Made by a program: the position numbers and the translations under genes. DNA of 64,000 nt. It comes from Amycolatopsis orientalis DSM 40040 = KCTC 9412. GTDB lineage: Bacteria > Actinomycetota > Actinomycetes > Mycobacteriales > Pseudonocardiaceae. Positions 36,715 to 45,353 of the stretch are shown here, in pieces. Within the stretch, counting starts at the first letter, position 1. Each line of letters opens with the position of its first letter. The stretch is from contig NZ_ASJB01000009.1 of NCBI RefSeq assembly GCF_000478275.1, positions 144,265 to 208,264 of the forward strand. Direction: 5' to 3'. The notes under the pieces were generated by a model, which saw only the letters and a program-made list of their open reading frames with translations, was not told the DNA's origin and searched no databases.

Positions 36715-37011
36715 GTGAGCGATCACGGAGCGCAAGCGGAACGGACCGGGCTCGCCTGGCGCCGGACCGCGCTGGCGGCTACTGCCTGCACACTCCTGCT
36801 CCTGCATTCGGCCGCGCGGCGAGGTTGGGGGGCGACGGTCGTCCCGGTGGTGCTCGCCGGCGCCACGGTGATCACCTTGACCGTCATCGGCGCGATCCGT
36901 GAACGGGCACTGCGCAAGGCCGGAATCCCGAAATCTCTCAACCCTGCCTTGGCCGTCACCGCGTCGGCACTCGTCGTAGCGACGGCGGCCGCTTTGATCG
37001 CGGTGCGCTAA
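36715..37011 (+). CDS. DUF202 membrane protein, short paralogue
   Basis: A 98-residue companion of the preceding gene. The signature is reduced to ERTGLAWRRTALAATAC, followed by three hydrophobic helices. Tandem long/short DUF202 pairs are a known arrangement in actinobacteria and suggest a heteromeric complex; function unknown. The start is GTG. Confidence 0.82.
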   Translation: MSDHGAQAERTGLAWRRTALAATACTLLLLHSAARRGWGATVVPVVLAGATVITLTVIGAIRERALRKAGIPKSLNPALAVTASALVVATAAALIAVR

Positions 37012-37261
37012 CCGCCGCACACATCCAGCGATCCCGGCACCCCTTTCGGCGACACAGAGTCTCGGTTGTATTAAGCCGACTCCGTCGAATGGGCTATCTC
37101 TAGTTGAAATCTTTACTGCCGTCCGATCGGCGCCTACGATTACGCTGCGTCGCAACGGCGGCAGGTGAAGCTGATCTTAAGGAGCATCTGCCGCCCTCAA
37201 TAGTTACGGAGTGTTGGCCCCTCGACAGCCACGGTCGCAGGGTCGGCCGGGGAGGACGACC
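37012..37261 (+). promoter_or_regulatory. Long leader of the sigma-factor gene with hairpin and possible leader peptide
   Basis: A 250-bp, relatively AT-rich gap before the sigma gene. GGCGGCAG (37157-37164) and CTGCCGCC (37188-37195) can pair across a 23-base loop. Starting in the loop, GTG at 37165 opens a 12-codon frame (VKLILRSICRPQ) containing the rare codon TTA. This could be an attenuator or leader peptide; untested. Confidence 0.35.
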
Positions 37262-37918
37262 ATGCAAGCAATCTCCAGCGCGTCCAGAACCGTCACCACC
37301 GATGCGGTCCCCGGGTACACGACTCCGGAGAACCTGCCTCGTCCGGGGGGACGGCTGACGAAGGAGGACCTCGACCCCCTCGTCAAGGACGCGGGCGACG
37401 GGAATCCCGCCGCCATCCAGTCGCTGCTGCGGATGATCGGTCCCGTCGTGGTCCGGTACTGCCGCGCGCGGATGGGCGGGCGCGACCTGTCCTACCTGTC
37501 GGCGGACGACGTCGCGCAGGAAGTGTGCATGGCCGTGCTGAAGGCACTGCCCGGCTACCAGGATCGCGGCGGTTCGTTCCTCTACCTCGTGCACGCGATC
37601 GCCGCCAACAAGGTCGCCGACGCCTACCGCGCGGTCTCCCGTGACCGGTCGGAACCGGTGCCGGAACTGCCGGAGCGGCCCATCGGCGACAACGGGCCCG
37701 AAACGCACGCCCTGCACCTGGACCTCGGTGCCCGGCTCGGCCGCCTGCTCTCCACCCTTCCCCGTGTGCAGCAGGAGATCCTCGCCCTGCGCATCGCCGT
37801 CGGCCTCTCCGCCGCCGAAACCGCCGAAGCACTCGGGATCTCCGCCGGCAACGTGCGCGTGACGCAGCACCGCGCACTGGCCCGCCTGCGGACGATGGTC
37901 AACCAGGACGAATTCTGA
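37262..37918 (+). CDS. shbA: RNA polymerase sigma factor, ShbA type
   Basis: A 218-residue ECF-like sigma factor. Region 2 includes VRYCRARMGG and SADDVAQEVCMAVLKALPGYQ; region 4 ends AETAEALGISAGNVRVTQHRALARLR. These match ShbA of Streptomyces, which drives transcription of the principal sigma gene hrdB, and the related SigD of mycobacteria. No anti-sigma gene is adjacent. The ATG at 37262 follows a GGGGAGGA Shine-Dalgarno. Confidence 0.83.
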   Translation: MQAISSASRTVTTDAVPGYTTPENLPRPGGRLTKEDLDPLVKDAGDGNPAAIQSLLRMIGPVVVRYCRARMGGRDLSYLSADDVAQEVCMAVLKALPGYQDRGGSFLYLVHAIAANKVADAYRAVSRDRSEPVPELPERPIGDNGPETHALHLDLGARLGRLLSTLPRVQQEILALRIAVGLSAAETAEALGISAGNVRVTQHRALARLRTMVNQDEF

Positions 37919-37922
37919 TCTT

Positions 37923-37968
37923 CTCGTGAGTGGTAATGAGGGTTCTAACCGTCATTACCACTCACGAG
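37923..37968. repeat. 46-bp hairpin repeat, family 1, copy 2
   Basis: Same sequence as copy 1 except one base in the left arm (GAGGG for GACGG), giving one mismatch in the 22-bp stem. It starts 4 bp after the sigma-factor stop, and its right arm encodes the last residues (SGNDG) and TAG stop of the convergent lactonase gene. Its position between convergent genes suits a bidirectional terminator. Confidence 0.93.
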
Positions 37969-38784
37969 GCGGTAGGCCCGCCGCGCCGTGCCCTCGAAGA
38001 ACTCCAGCCGCTCGGCGTCGCTGAGCGAACCGGTCAGCGAGACCGCCGTGTCCACGACGACCTCGTACGCGGCCGCGAGTTCGCAGACCGGCCAGTCGGA
38101 GCCGAACATCAGCCGCGAAGCCCCGAAGCACTCCAGCACGTGCTCGGTCCAGCGCGTCAGATGCCCGACCTTCCATTCCGCCCAGTCCGCCTCGGTCACC
38201 AGCCCCGAGAGCTTGCAGTACACGTTCTCCAACGCGCCCAGGGCGGCGACACCGTCCGCCCACGGCTGCCATTCCCCCGACGTGATGGGCGGCTTCGCGG
38301 CGTGATCGAGCACGAAAACCTGATCAGGCAACGCCTTCGCCGCGGCAAGGGCTGCGTCGAGTTGGGGTGGCTTCACCAGCAGGTCGTACGCCAGCCCCGC
38401 CTCGCCGACCGCGGCGAGACCGCGCAGGACCTCGAGCCGAGTCAGCCACGACGGGTCCGGCTCGTCCTGCACCTGATGGCGGATTCCCACCAGTGGCCCG
38501 GAAAAGGCGGCGAGGCGGTCGGCGACATCGGGAGCGGTGAGTTCGACCCAGCCGACGACACCGGTGATCAGGGGTTCGGCGGAAGCGGTCGCGAGGAACT
38601 CCCGCGTCTCCTCGTCCGACGAGATCGTCTGTACCAGCACGGTCTCCCGCACACCCGCCGCCCCGGTCACCGCGCGAAGATCGTCCACTGTGTACGGACG
38701 GCGGATCGGCTCGAGGGCGGTGTCCGCCAGCCACGGGTACCGCCGCCGCGAGGGATCCCACAGGTGGTGATGCGCGTCGATCAC
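37945..38784 (-). CDS. Amidohydrolase, probable L-fucono-1,5-lactonase
   Basis: A 279-residue amidohydrolase-2 (TIM barrel) enzyme. The metal motif HHH (residues 5-7 of MIDAHHHLWDP) opens the protein; LDHAAKPPI and FGSDWPVC carry later ligands. Close relatives hydrolyse L-fuconolactone or L-rhamnonolactone. The GTG at 38784 overlaps the aldo/keto reductase stop by 4 bases. The C-terminal SGNDG is encoded by a dispersed hairpin repeat, so the natural end of the gene may have been altered. Confidence 0.85.
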   Translation of the reverse strand: MIDAHHHLWDPSRRRYPWLADTALEPIRRPYTVDDLRAVTGAAGVRETVLVQTISSDEETREFLATASAEPLITGVVGWVELTAPDVADRLAAFSGPLVGIRHQVQDEPDPSWLTRLEVLRGLAAVGEAGLAYDLLVKPPQLDAALAAAKALPDQVFVLDHAAKPPITSGEWQPWADGVAALGALENVYCKLSGLVTEADWAEWKVGHLTRWTEHVLECFGASRLMFGSDWPVCELAAAYEVVVDTAVSLTGSLSDAERLEFFEGTARRAYRLVSGNDG

Positions 38785-39752
38785 GGCTTTCCTTCCGTTC
38801 GCAGCACGATGTCCTCCCGCACCAGTCCCGCACGGATCAGCTCCGTCCACAACCCGCGCGGTACCGGCCGGCGGAATCGTTCGGCGTTGAGCCGTACCTG
38901 GCCGGGGTCGTGCGCGCCGACGACGACCGACACCACCGCCGGATGCGCGGCGGGCAGGGCCAGCGCGGCCTGCGGGAGTTCGACGCCGTGCCGTTCGCAG
39001 ACCTCGGCGATCCGCTGGGCCCGGTCGACCAGCTCGGCGGGAGCCTCGGCGTAGTCGTACATCGTGCCCGGCGACGCGGTGGCGAGGATCCCCGCGTTGA
39101 ACGCTCCCCCAGCCACCACGCTTACCCCACGTTCGGTGCAGAGCGGCAGAAGATCGTCGAGCGCGGGCTGGTCGAGCAACGTGTACCGGCCGGCCAGGAG
39201 GATGACGTCGAGATCGAAGCGGCGGACGAATTCCGCGAGCATCGGCGCCTGGTTCATCCCGGCGCCGATGGCGTCGACGACACCCTGCTCCCGCAATTCG
39301 AGCAGAGCGGGGAAAGCGCCGTTGACGGTGTCTTCGAAATGTTCGTCCGGGTCGTGCACGTAGACGACGTCCACGCGGTCGAGCCCGAGGCGTTCGAGAC
39401 TGTCCTCAAGCGACCGGAGGACCCCGTCGCGACTGAAGTCCCAGCGGCGCTTGTACGCCGCGGGCACGACGAAACCCTGGCCGTCGGTCCGCGAAGCGCC
39501 GCCGGGATCGGGTTCCAGCACGCGGCCGACCTTGGTGGACACCACGTAATCCGCGCGCGGATACGCCGAAAGCGCCGCACCCAGCCGTCTCTCGGACAGG
39601 CCGAGACCGTAGTGCGGGGCGGTGTCGAAGTAGCGGATGCCTTCGTCCCACGCCTGCCGGACGGTCGCTTCGGCCGTCTCGTCGCTGATGGCGTGGTACA
39701 GATTGCCCAGCTGCGCGCAGCCGAGCCCGAGTGGGGACAGGGGGATCTTCAC
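38781..39752 (-). CDS. Aldo/keto reductase, probable L-fucose 1-dehydrogenase
   Basis: A 323-residue AKR. The catalytic tetrad is Asp43 and Tyr48 (YFDTAPHYG), Lys74 (VSTKVGR) and His133 (YVHDPD). The subgroup (D-threo-aldose 1-dehydrogenase) oxidises L-fucose or L-galactose to the lactone. The GTG at 39752 overlaps the mutarotase stop by 4 bases. Role assigned from the surrounding fucose genes. Confidence 0.86.
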   Translation of the reverse strand: MKIPLSPLGLGCAQLGNLYHAISDETAEATVRQAWDEGIRYFDTAPHYGLGLSERRLGAALSAYPRADYVVSTKVGRVLEPDPGGASRTDGQGFVVPAAYKRRWDFSRDGVLRSLEDSLERLGLDRVDVVYVHDPDEHFEDTVNGAFPALLELREQGVVDAIGAGMNQAPMLAEFVRRFDLDVILLAGRYTLLDQPALDDLLPLCTERGVSVVAGGAFNAGILATASPGTMYDYAEAPAELVDRAQRIAEVCERHGVELPQAALALPAAHPAVVSVVVGAHDPGQVRLNAERFRRPVPRGLWTELIRAGLVREDIVLRTEGKP

Positions 39753-40078
39753 GGAAGCTCCCAGACCAGGCCGAGACCCGAATCGCCGCCCGAGTAGTCG
39801 TCTTCGACGTCGAGCAGTTCCGACATCCGCGCCTGCCAGGGAATATTGGCCGGATGAGCACGCAGGATCGCGCGCATCTTCGCGTAGTCCTCGACCTCCA
39901 CCACGTGGAACAGGTCGAGACCGTCCCGCCAGATCCGCCACGACCGCACGCCCGCCGCCCGCAGGCCTGCGTCGAGGTCGGGCGGGATGACGGCGTGGAC
40001 CGACTCGTATTCGGCCTCCTTGCCCGGCTTCAACCGGGTGTGGAGTGCCACTCTTTGTAGTGCGACACCGTGGGTCAC
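39749..40078 (-). CDS. L-rhamnose/L-fucose mutarotase family protein
   Basis: A 109-residue RhaM/DUF718 protein that interconverts sugar anomers, supplying the form used by the dehydrogenase. Motifs are ALHTRLKPGKEAEYESVH, then RSWRIWRDG, then LFHVVEVEDY. The start is GTG with GAGGAGG about four bases upstream. First gene of the three-gene operon that ends with the lactonase; the promoter faces the GntR gene across 79 bp. Confidence 0.88.
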   Translation of the reverse strand: MTHGVALQRVALHTRLKPGKEAEYESVHAVIPPDLDAGLRAAGVRSWRIWRDGLDLFHVVEVEDYAKMRAILRAHPANIPWQARMSELLDVEDDYSGGDSGLGLVWELP

Positions 40079-40108
40079 CGCGCCTCCTCAGCTCGAAACA
40101 TGGCACTC

Positions 40109-40136
40109 TGTCAACTGACACACAAACATCCGAGGT
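40109..40136. promoter_or_regulatory. Divergent fucose promoter with two candidate operators
   Basis: The 79-bp gap between mutarotase and GntR starts holds TGTCA-AC-TGACA (40109-40120), a perfect dyad, and ACATCCGAGGT (40126-40136), one base off the palindrome ACATCCGATGT found before the second fucose operon (47568-47578). The shared second motif is the better candidate for the FadR-type regulator. Confidence 0.5.
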
Positions 40137-40157
40137 CTTCGGGGAGGGCGGTGGAAC

Positions 40158-40868
40158 ATGCCGGTCACCGATGTCGCGATCGACAAGATCAAGGACATGA
40201 TCATCTCCGGTGAGCTGGCTCCCGGCGACAGGCTGCCGAAGGAGGCCGAACTGGCCCAGCGGCTCGGCCTGTCCCGCAGCTCACTGCGCGAAGCGGTGAA
40301 GGCGCTGTGCCTGATCCGCGTACTCGACGTGCGCCAGGGCGACGGCACGTACGTCACCAGCCTCGAACCGAATCTCCTCCTGGACGCGATGACGTTCGTG
40401 GTGGACTTCCACCGCGACGACACCGTGCTGGACTTCCTCGCCGTCCGCCGGATCCTCGAACCGGCGGCGACGGCGCTGGCCGCGATGCACATGAGCGACG
40501 AGGACATCGCGGAACTAGGCCGCCTGCTCGACGAACTGGCCGACTCGCCCACGGTGGAGGCGCTGGTCGCGAACGACCTGCAGTTCCACCGCAAGATCGC
40601 CGACGGCTCCGGGAACCCGGTGCTGTGCTCGCTGCTGGACAGCCTCTCCGGCCCCACCGCGCGCGCCCGCATCTGGCGCGGGCTCACGCAGGAGGGCGCG
40701 GTCGCGAAGACCCGCGAGCAGCACACGGCGATCTACGAGGCCATCGCCGCCCGTGAACCCGAACTGGCGCGTTCGTGGGCCACCGTGCACGTGGCCGGGG
40801 TCGAGCAGTGGCTCCGCAACGCCCTCGGCACCGCCGACGACCCGACCGTGGCCGCCGAAGCTTCCTGA
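40158..40868 (+). CDS. GntR (FadR subfamily) regulator of fucose genes
   Basis: A 236-residue regulator with an N-terminal winged helix (LPKEAELAQRLGLSRSSLREAVKAL, about 26-50) and an all-helical FCD effector domain with metal-site residues (NDLQFHRKIADGSGN). It is divergent from the mutarotase operon and lies between both fucose operons, so it probably represses both and responds to a pathway acid such as fuconate or ketodeoxyfuconate. Confidence 0.87.
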   Translation: MPVTDVAIDKIKDMIISGELAPGDRLPKEAELAQRLGLSRSSLREAVKALCLIRVLDVRQGDGTYVTSLEPNLLLDAMTFVVDFHRDDTVLDFLAVRRILEPAATALAAMHMSDEDIAELGRLLDELADSPTVEALVANDLQFHRKIADGSGNPVLCSLLDSLSGPTARARIWRGLTQEGAVAKTREQHTAIYEAIAAREPELARSWATVHVAGVEQWLRNALGTADDPTVAAEAS

Positions 40869-40913
40869 CACCGCGCTCTCCTCTCTGACGTCCTCGAACC
40901 GGCCTCCGGCGCG

Positions 40914-40960
40914 CCAGGAAAGGTCCTTTCCTGGCAAATTTCGCAAGGAAAGGACCTTTC
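40914..40960. terminator. Hairpin between convergent GntR and permease genes
   Basis: CCAGGAAAGG-T-CCTTTCCTGG (40914-40934) is a perfect 10-bp dyad on its own; its inner part also pairs with GGAAAGGACCTTTC at 40947-40960, so two alternative stems exist. It lies 46 bp after the GntR stop and 18 bp before the permease stop, suiting termination from both sides. Confidence 0.65.
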
Positions 40961-40977
40961 ATGGCGTCGGCGGCCCC

Positions 40978-41997
40978 CTACGTCTGAGCCTTCCCGCTGG
41001 CGTACCGGGAGATGATCAACGCGACCAGGATGATCACGCCGTAGATCGCCTTCAGCCACTCCGGCGGCACCTGTGCCACTTGCAGCAGGTTGGTGACCGT
41101 CTGGAGGAGCAGGACCCCGGTGAGCGCCCCCACCAGAGTGCCCTTACCACCGTCCAGAGAGACACCGCCGATCACCGCAGCCGCGAACACCTGCAGGATC
41201 AGCCCGTCGCCCTGATCCGCGCCGAGCGCGCCGACGTAGCCCGTGTACGCGAGGCCGCCGAGCGCGGCCAGCACCCCGGCCACCACGAAGACACCCCAGG
41301 AAATCCGGTCGACGCGGATACCCGCGGCCCGCGCCGCCGCCCGGTTGCCCCCGATGGCGTACAGCGACCGGCCGATCCGGTGATACCGCAGCCCCAGGCC
41401 GAACACGGCGAACAGCGCCGCGGCCAGCCACACCGACATCGGCAGCCCGATGAACGTGGTCGTCGCCATCGCGGTGAACACGTCCAGCTGGTCGAACAGC
41501 GTCTTCCCGTGCGTGGACCCGATCTGCGTACCGCGCAGCACGGTCAGCATCGCCAGCGTGACGATGAAGGCGTTCAGCTTCAGTTTGACGATCAGGAACC
41601 CGTTCACGAAACCGACCGCGGCCCCGGCCACCAGCACGGCGAGGATGCCCGCGAAACCGGGGATTTCGGTACCGAAGCCCGAAGACGCCACCGGGATCAC
41701 CAGCATCGCGCCCAGCGCGGGCGCCATGCCCATGGTGGATTCCAGCGACAGGTCGAACTTCCCGGTGAGCAGGACCAGCGATTCGCCCAGGACCACCATC
41801 GACAACGCCGCCGAGGCGGACAGGATGCCGACGATGCTGCCGAAGGTCAGGAAGGTGTCACTGATCAGTCCTCCGATGATCAGCACCACGATGAGCGCCG
41901 GCACCAGGGCGAGTTCCCGCAGCCAGCGGAACTTCCGGCGCTTCGGCGGCGCCGCGCCGAGCGACGACGTCTTCGGATCGGTCATCACGTCATGCAC
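40978..41997 (-). CDS. Sugar ABC transporter permease (L-fucose importer)
   Basis: A 339-residue RbsC-type permease with about ten membrane helices. Family features are LNAFIVTLAMLTVLRG, then YAIGGNRAAARAAGI, then VIGGVSLDGGKGTLVGAL. I chose the GTG at 41997 because GAAGGAGT lies 8 bases upstream, which overlaps the ATPase stop by 8 bp; an ATG at 41985 is the alternative. Last gene of the second fucose operon. Confidence 0.88.
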   Translation of the reverse strand: MHDVMTDPKTSSLGAAPPKRRKFRWLRELALVPALIVVLIIGGLISDTFLTFGSIVGILSASAALSMVVLGESLVLLTGKFDLSLESTMGMAPALGAMLVIPVASSGFGTEIPGFAGILAVLVAGAAVGFVNGFLIVKLKLNAFIVTLAMLTVLRGTQIGSTHGKTLFDQLDVFTAMATTTFIGLPMSVWLAAALFAVFGLGLRYHRIGRSLYAIGGNRAAARAAGIRVDRISWGVFVVAGVLAALGGLAYTGYVGALGADQGDGLILQVFAAAVIGGVSLDGGKGTLVGALTGVLLLQTVTNLLQVAQVPPEWLKAIYGVIILVALIISRYASGKAQT

Positions 41998-43516
41998 CGC
42001 GCTCGACTCCTTCGATGTCGGCCACCAGGTCGCCGTCGGACCAGCCCGCCCGGTGTTCGGCGACCACGGCACCGGCGCGCAGCACCAGCACCCGGTCGCT
42101 CAGGCGCAGATCGTCCAGCTCGTCGCTGACGATCAGCACCGCCTTGCCCTCGGCCCGGACCCGGTCGACGACCGCGAGCAGGGCCTCCTTCGATTTCACG
42201 TCCACGCCCGCGGTCGGGTTGATCAGCACGACCAGGCGGGGATCCCCGGCGAGCGCGCGGGCCAGGACGACCTTCTGCTGGTTGCCGCCGGAAAGGTCGG
42301 ACACCGGCTGGTCGGCGCCCGCCGCGACGATGCCGTAGTCCTCCAGCGCCTTCGACGCCCGCCCGTACCGGGCCGCCGGTGACGCGAGGCCACCCCTGCC
42401 CATGCGGTCCAAAATGGACAGTGTGGTGTTGTCCATGATCGAGTGCTCGAGGACCAGTCCTTCGTGGTGGCGGTCGCGCGGCACGCAGCCGATCCCGGCG
42501 CGGATCGCGGCCGGGATGTCTCCCGGCTTCAGGGGCTTGCCCTCGACCTTGATCACGCCGGAGGACGCCGAACGCAGGCCGTACACGGTTTCGGCGAACT
42601 GGTGCTTGCCACTGGCGTTGCTGCCCGCGAGCCCGATCACCTCGCCGCGATGGATCCGGAGCGTCACGTCGGCGAAGCCGTCACCGGAAAGGCCGTCAAC
42701 GGTCAGCACCTCGTCCGCGTCCGGGTCCAGCGCCTCACGGGTGGAGGCGTCACGGACGGAAAGGCCGCCCTGTTCCCCGGTCATCGCGTCGATCAGCTCG
42801 GCCCGGCCGACTTGTTCGACCGGCGCGGTGAGGATGTGCCTGGCGTCGCGCAGCACGGTGACCGCCTGGCAGACCTCGTACACCTCGTGGAGATGGTGCG
42901 AGATGAACAGGAACGTCACCCCGTTGGCCTGCATCTGGCGCATGCGCTCGAAGAGCCGCTCGATCGCCTGGCTGTCCAGTTGCGCCGTCGGTTCGTCGAG
43001 CACGATGAACCGGGCACCGTAGGAAAGCGCCCTCGCGATCTCGACGAACTGCCGGTCCTCGACCGAAAGCTCACCGGCCGGGGTGTCGACGTCGACGTGG
43101 ACGTCCCAGGAGCCGAGCAGGTCCCTCGCCTGGCGGCGCAGACGCTGCCAGCCGATCGCGAAACCCTTCCCGGACTGGCGGTTCAGGAACAGGTTCTCCG
43201 CGACGGTGAGCTGCGGGACGACCATCGCGTGCTGGTACACACAGGCGACCGCGCGTTTCCAGTCGTCCTGTTTGGACAGAGGAGGAGCAGGGACGCCACC
43301 GAACTCGACCCGTCCGGTGTCCGTTTTGGACAGTCCGGTGAGGATGGAGACCAGCGTCGACTTCCCCGCGCCGTTGCGGCCGACGAGCGCGTGCGACTCG
43401 CCGGGGTTCACGGTGATGCTGACGTTGGAAAGCGCCACGGTCGGTCCGTAGCGTTTACCGACGCCCAGTGCGCTGACCACCGGTACGGCGGCGGAGCCGG
43501 CGGGCAGCGCGCTCAC
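41990..43516 (-). CDS. Sugar ABC transporter ATPase, two-domain RbsA type
   Basis: A 508-residue tandem ATPase. The first half has Walker A GRNGAGKST and Walker B FIVLDEPTAQL, with a weakened signature (ELSVEDRQ); the second half has a degenerate Walker A (GSNASGKHQ) but the full signature DLSGGNQQK. This split of labour is normal for RbsA/MglA proteins. The GTG overlaps the binding-protein stop by 4 bases. Confidence 0.9.
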   Translation of the reverse strand: MSALPAGSAAVPVVSALGVGKRYGPTVALSNVSITVNPGESHALVGRNGAGKSTLVSILTGLSKTDTGRVEFGGVPAPPLSKQDDWKRAVACVYQHAMVVPQLTVAENLFLNRQSGKGFAIGWQRLRRQARDLLGSWDVHVDVDTPAGELSVEDRQFVEIARALSYGARFIVLDEPTAQLDSQAIERLFERMRQMQANGVTFLFISHHLHEVYEVCQAVTVLRDARHILTAPVEQVGRAELIDAMTGEQGGLSVRDASTREALDPDADEVLTVDGLSGDGFADVTLRIHRGEVIGLAGSNASGKHQFAETVYGLRSASSGVIKVEGKPLKPGDIPAAIRAGIGCVPRDRHHEGLVLEHSIMDNTTLSILDRMGRGGLASPAARYGRASKALEDYGIVAAGADQPVSDLSGGNQQKVVLARALAGDPRLVVLINPTAGVDVKSKEALLAVVDRVRAEGKAVLIVSDELDDLRLSDRVLVLRAGAVVAEHRAGWSDGDLVADIEGVERGA

Positions 43517-44556
43517 AGGTTGTTCCCCCAGAGGGCCTTGTCGTCCACGTTGTCCTTGGTGACCACGGGCGCGGGCAGCTGGTCCTCCAGGATCCCCGGC
43601 CGGACCTCGACGACGGTGCTGCCGTGGTCGGTCGGCCCGGCCTTGAAGGTCTCCCCCGCCATCGCCTTCTTGATCCAGTACATGCCGTACTTGGCGTAGT
43701 CGTCGGCGGGCTGGGAGACGGTCGCGTCGAGTTCGCCCGCGCGGATGGCGGCCAGTTCCTGCGGGATCCCGTCATTGCTGACCAGCACGACGTGTTTCGG
43801 GTCCCCGACCGGGAAGTACAGGTTCTTGCGCTTGAGCGCCTGCTGCGTCGGCGCCAGGTAGACGCCGCCCGCCTGCATGTACACGGCCTTGATGTCCGGG
43901 TTGGCGGTCAGCAGGCTGTCCAGACCGGACGACGCCTTGTCCGCCTTCCACTCGGCGGAGATCTCCAGCACCTGGACGCCGGGGAACTTCGCCTTCATGC
44001 ACTCCCGGAACGCCTCGGAGCGGTCGCGGCCGTTGACCGAGGCGAGGTCGCCCATGACCTGCACGACCTTGCCCGAGGTGACCTTCGCGCCGATCGCCTC
44101 GCAGGCCTTGGTGCCGTACGCCTTGTTGTCGGCGCGCACCACCATCGCGACCTTGCCGCCCTCCGGCGCGACGTCGACGGCCACCACCGGGACGCCCTTG
44201 TTCTCCGCGGCCTTCAGCCCGGCGACGACGGCGGCGGAGTCGAGCGGCGTCACGACGAGACCCTTGATGCCCTGGTTGAGCAGGGTGTTGATGTCGGTGA
44301 TCTGTTTCGCCGGATCGCTGTCCGCGTTGACCGTCGGCAGCGCGTCGACGCCCTGCTCCTTGGCCTTCTGCGGCACGTAGTTGTTGTAGGCCTGCCAGAA
44401 CGGCGAGGTCAGCAACGGGATCGTCGCACCGACCTTGCCACCCTGCGCCCCGCCCGCTCCGGGCGCGGCCGTGTTGTCCTTGGTGGACCCACAGGCCGAC
44501 AGCGCCAGCCCGAGCGCGGTGGCCGCGGCGGCCACCTTGATCACCCTCGTACGCAC
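43513..44556 (-). CDS. Sugar-binding lipoprotein (periplasmic-binding-protein type)
   Basis: A 347-residue RbsB-like lipoprotein. The signal ends in the lipobox LSAC with lipidated Cys22, followed by a flexible STKDNTAAPGAGG linker. Sugar-binding motifs are ATIPLLTSPFWQAYNNY and TPLDSAAVVAGL. The GTG at 44556 has AAGGAGG five bases upstream. It captures the sugar outside the membrane for the ATPase/permease pair; L-fucose is inferred from the operon. Confidence 0.9.
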   Translation of the reverse strand: MRTRVIKVAAAATALGLALSACGSTKDNTAAPGAGGAQGGKVGATIPLLTSPFWQAYNNYVPQKAKEQGVDALPTVNADSDPAKQITDINTLLNQGIKGLVVTPLDSAAVVAGLKAAENKGVPVVAVDVAPEGGKVAMVVRADNKAYGTKACEAIGAKVTSGKVVQVMGDLASVNGRDRSEAFRECMKAKFPGVQVLEISAEWKADKASSGLDSLLTANPDIKAVYMQAGGVYLAPTQQALKRKNLYFPVGDPKHVVLVSNDGIPQELAAIRAGELDATVSQPADDYAKYGMYWIKKAMAGETFKAGPTDHGSTVVEVRPGILEDQLPAPVVTKDNVDDKALWGNNL

Positions 44557-44594
44557 CGCATCCTCCTTGATGACAGCGGAAACCAAGTATGGAG

Positions 44595-45353
44595 CTATTG
44601 CCGGACCGGGCCGCGCGGACGCAGCCCGTACATCCCACCGTCGACGGCGAGCGCCGTGCCCGTGGTCGAGGCCGAAAGCGGACTGGCCAGGTACACGATC
44701 GCGTTCGCGACCTCGTCCGCGGTCACCAGCCTGCCCATTGGCTGGCGGGCGGCCAGCGCGGCCCGTTCGGCGTCCGGGTCGGCCGCGGAGTCGAGCAGCC
44801 TGCCGACCCACGGGGTGTCCGCGGTGCCGGGACAGACGCAGTTGACCCGGATCCCGTCGGCCAGGTGATCGGTCGCCATCGCCAGGGTCAGCGAGAGCAC
44901 CGCGCCCTTGCTGGCCGAGTACAGCGCGCGGTTGGGCAGGCCGGCCCACGCGGCGATCGAGCAGGTGTTGACGATCGCGGCCGACGGCGAGTTCTTCAGG
45001 TGTGGCAACGCCGCCCGCGCCAGCCGCACCATGCCGACGACGTTGATGTCGAGGACGCGGTGCCATTCGTCGTCGTCGTTGGCGGTGACGTCGCCCTGTG
45101 CGCCGATCCCGGCGTTGTTGACCAGGACGTCGAGCCGCCCGAACCGGTCCGCGACCGCGTCGATCGCCGACCGGACCTCCTCGTCGGAGCCGACGTCACA
45201 GCGGAATCCGGCGAGTCCTCCGGAAAGATCGTCGGGCTTCAGGTCGAGCACCGCGACCGTCGCGCCACGGGAGGCGAGCAGATCGGCGGTGGCCCGGCCG
45301 ATCCCGGACGCCCCACCGGTGACGGCGGCGACGATGCCTTCGAACTCACTCAC
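44595..45353 (-). CDS. SDR oxidoreductase, probable 2-keto-3-deoxy-L-fuconate dehydrogenase
   Basis: A 252-residue classical SDR. NAD motif [15 protein letters not shown] motif [11 protein letters not shown], active-site Ser in NTCSIAAW and Tyr/Lys in YSASKGA. In the fucose pathway it would oxidise C4 of 2-keto-3-deoxy-L-fuconate. The GTG at 45353 overlaps the dehydratase stop by 8 bases (GTGAGTGA). An L-fucose dehydrogenase role is the other option, but an AKR is available for that step. Confidence 0.84.
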   Translation of the reverse strand: MSEFEGIVAAVTGGASGIGRATADLLASRGATVAVLDLKPDDLSGGLAGFRCDVGSDEEVRSAIDAVADRFGRLDVLVNNAGIGAQGDVTANDDDEWHRVLDINVVGMVRLARAALPHLKNSPSAAIVNTCSIAAWAGLPNRALYSASKGAVLSLTLAMATDHLADGIRVNCVCPGTADTPWVGRLLDSAADPDAERAALAARQPMGRLVTADEVANAIVYLASPLSASTTGTALAVDGGMYGLRPRGPVRQ

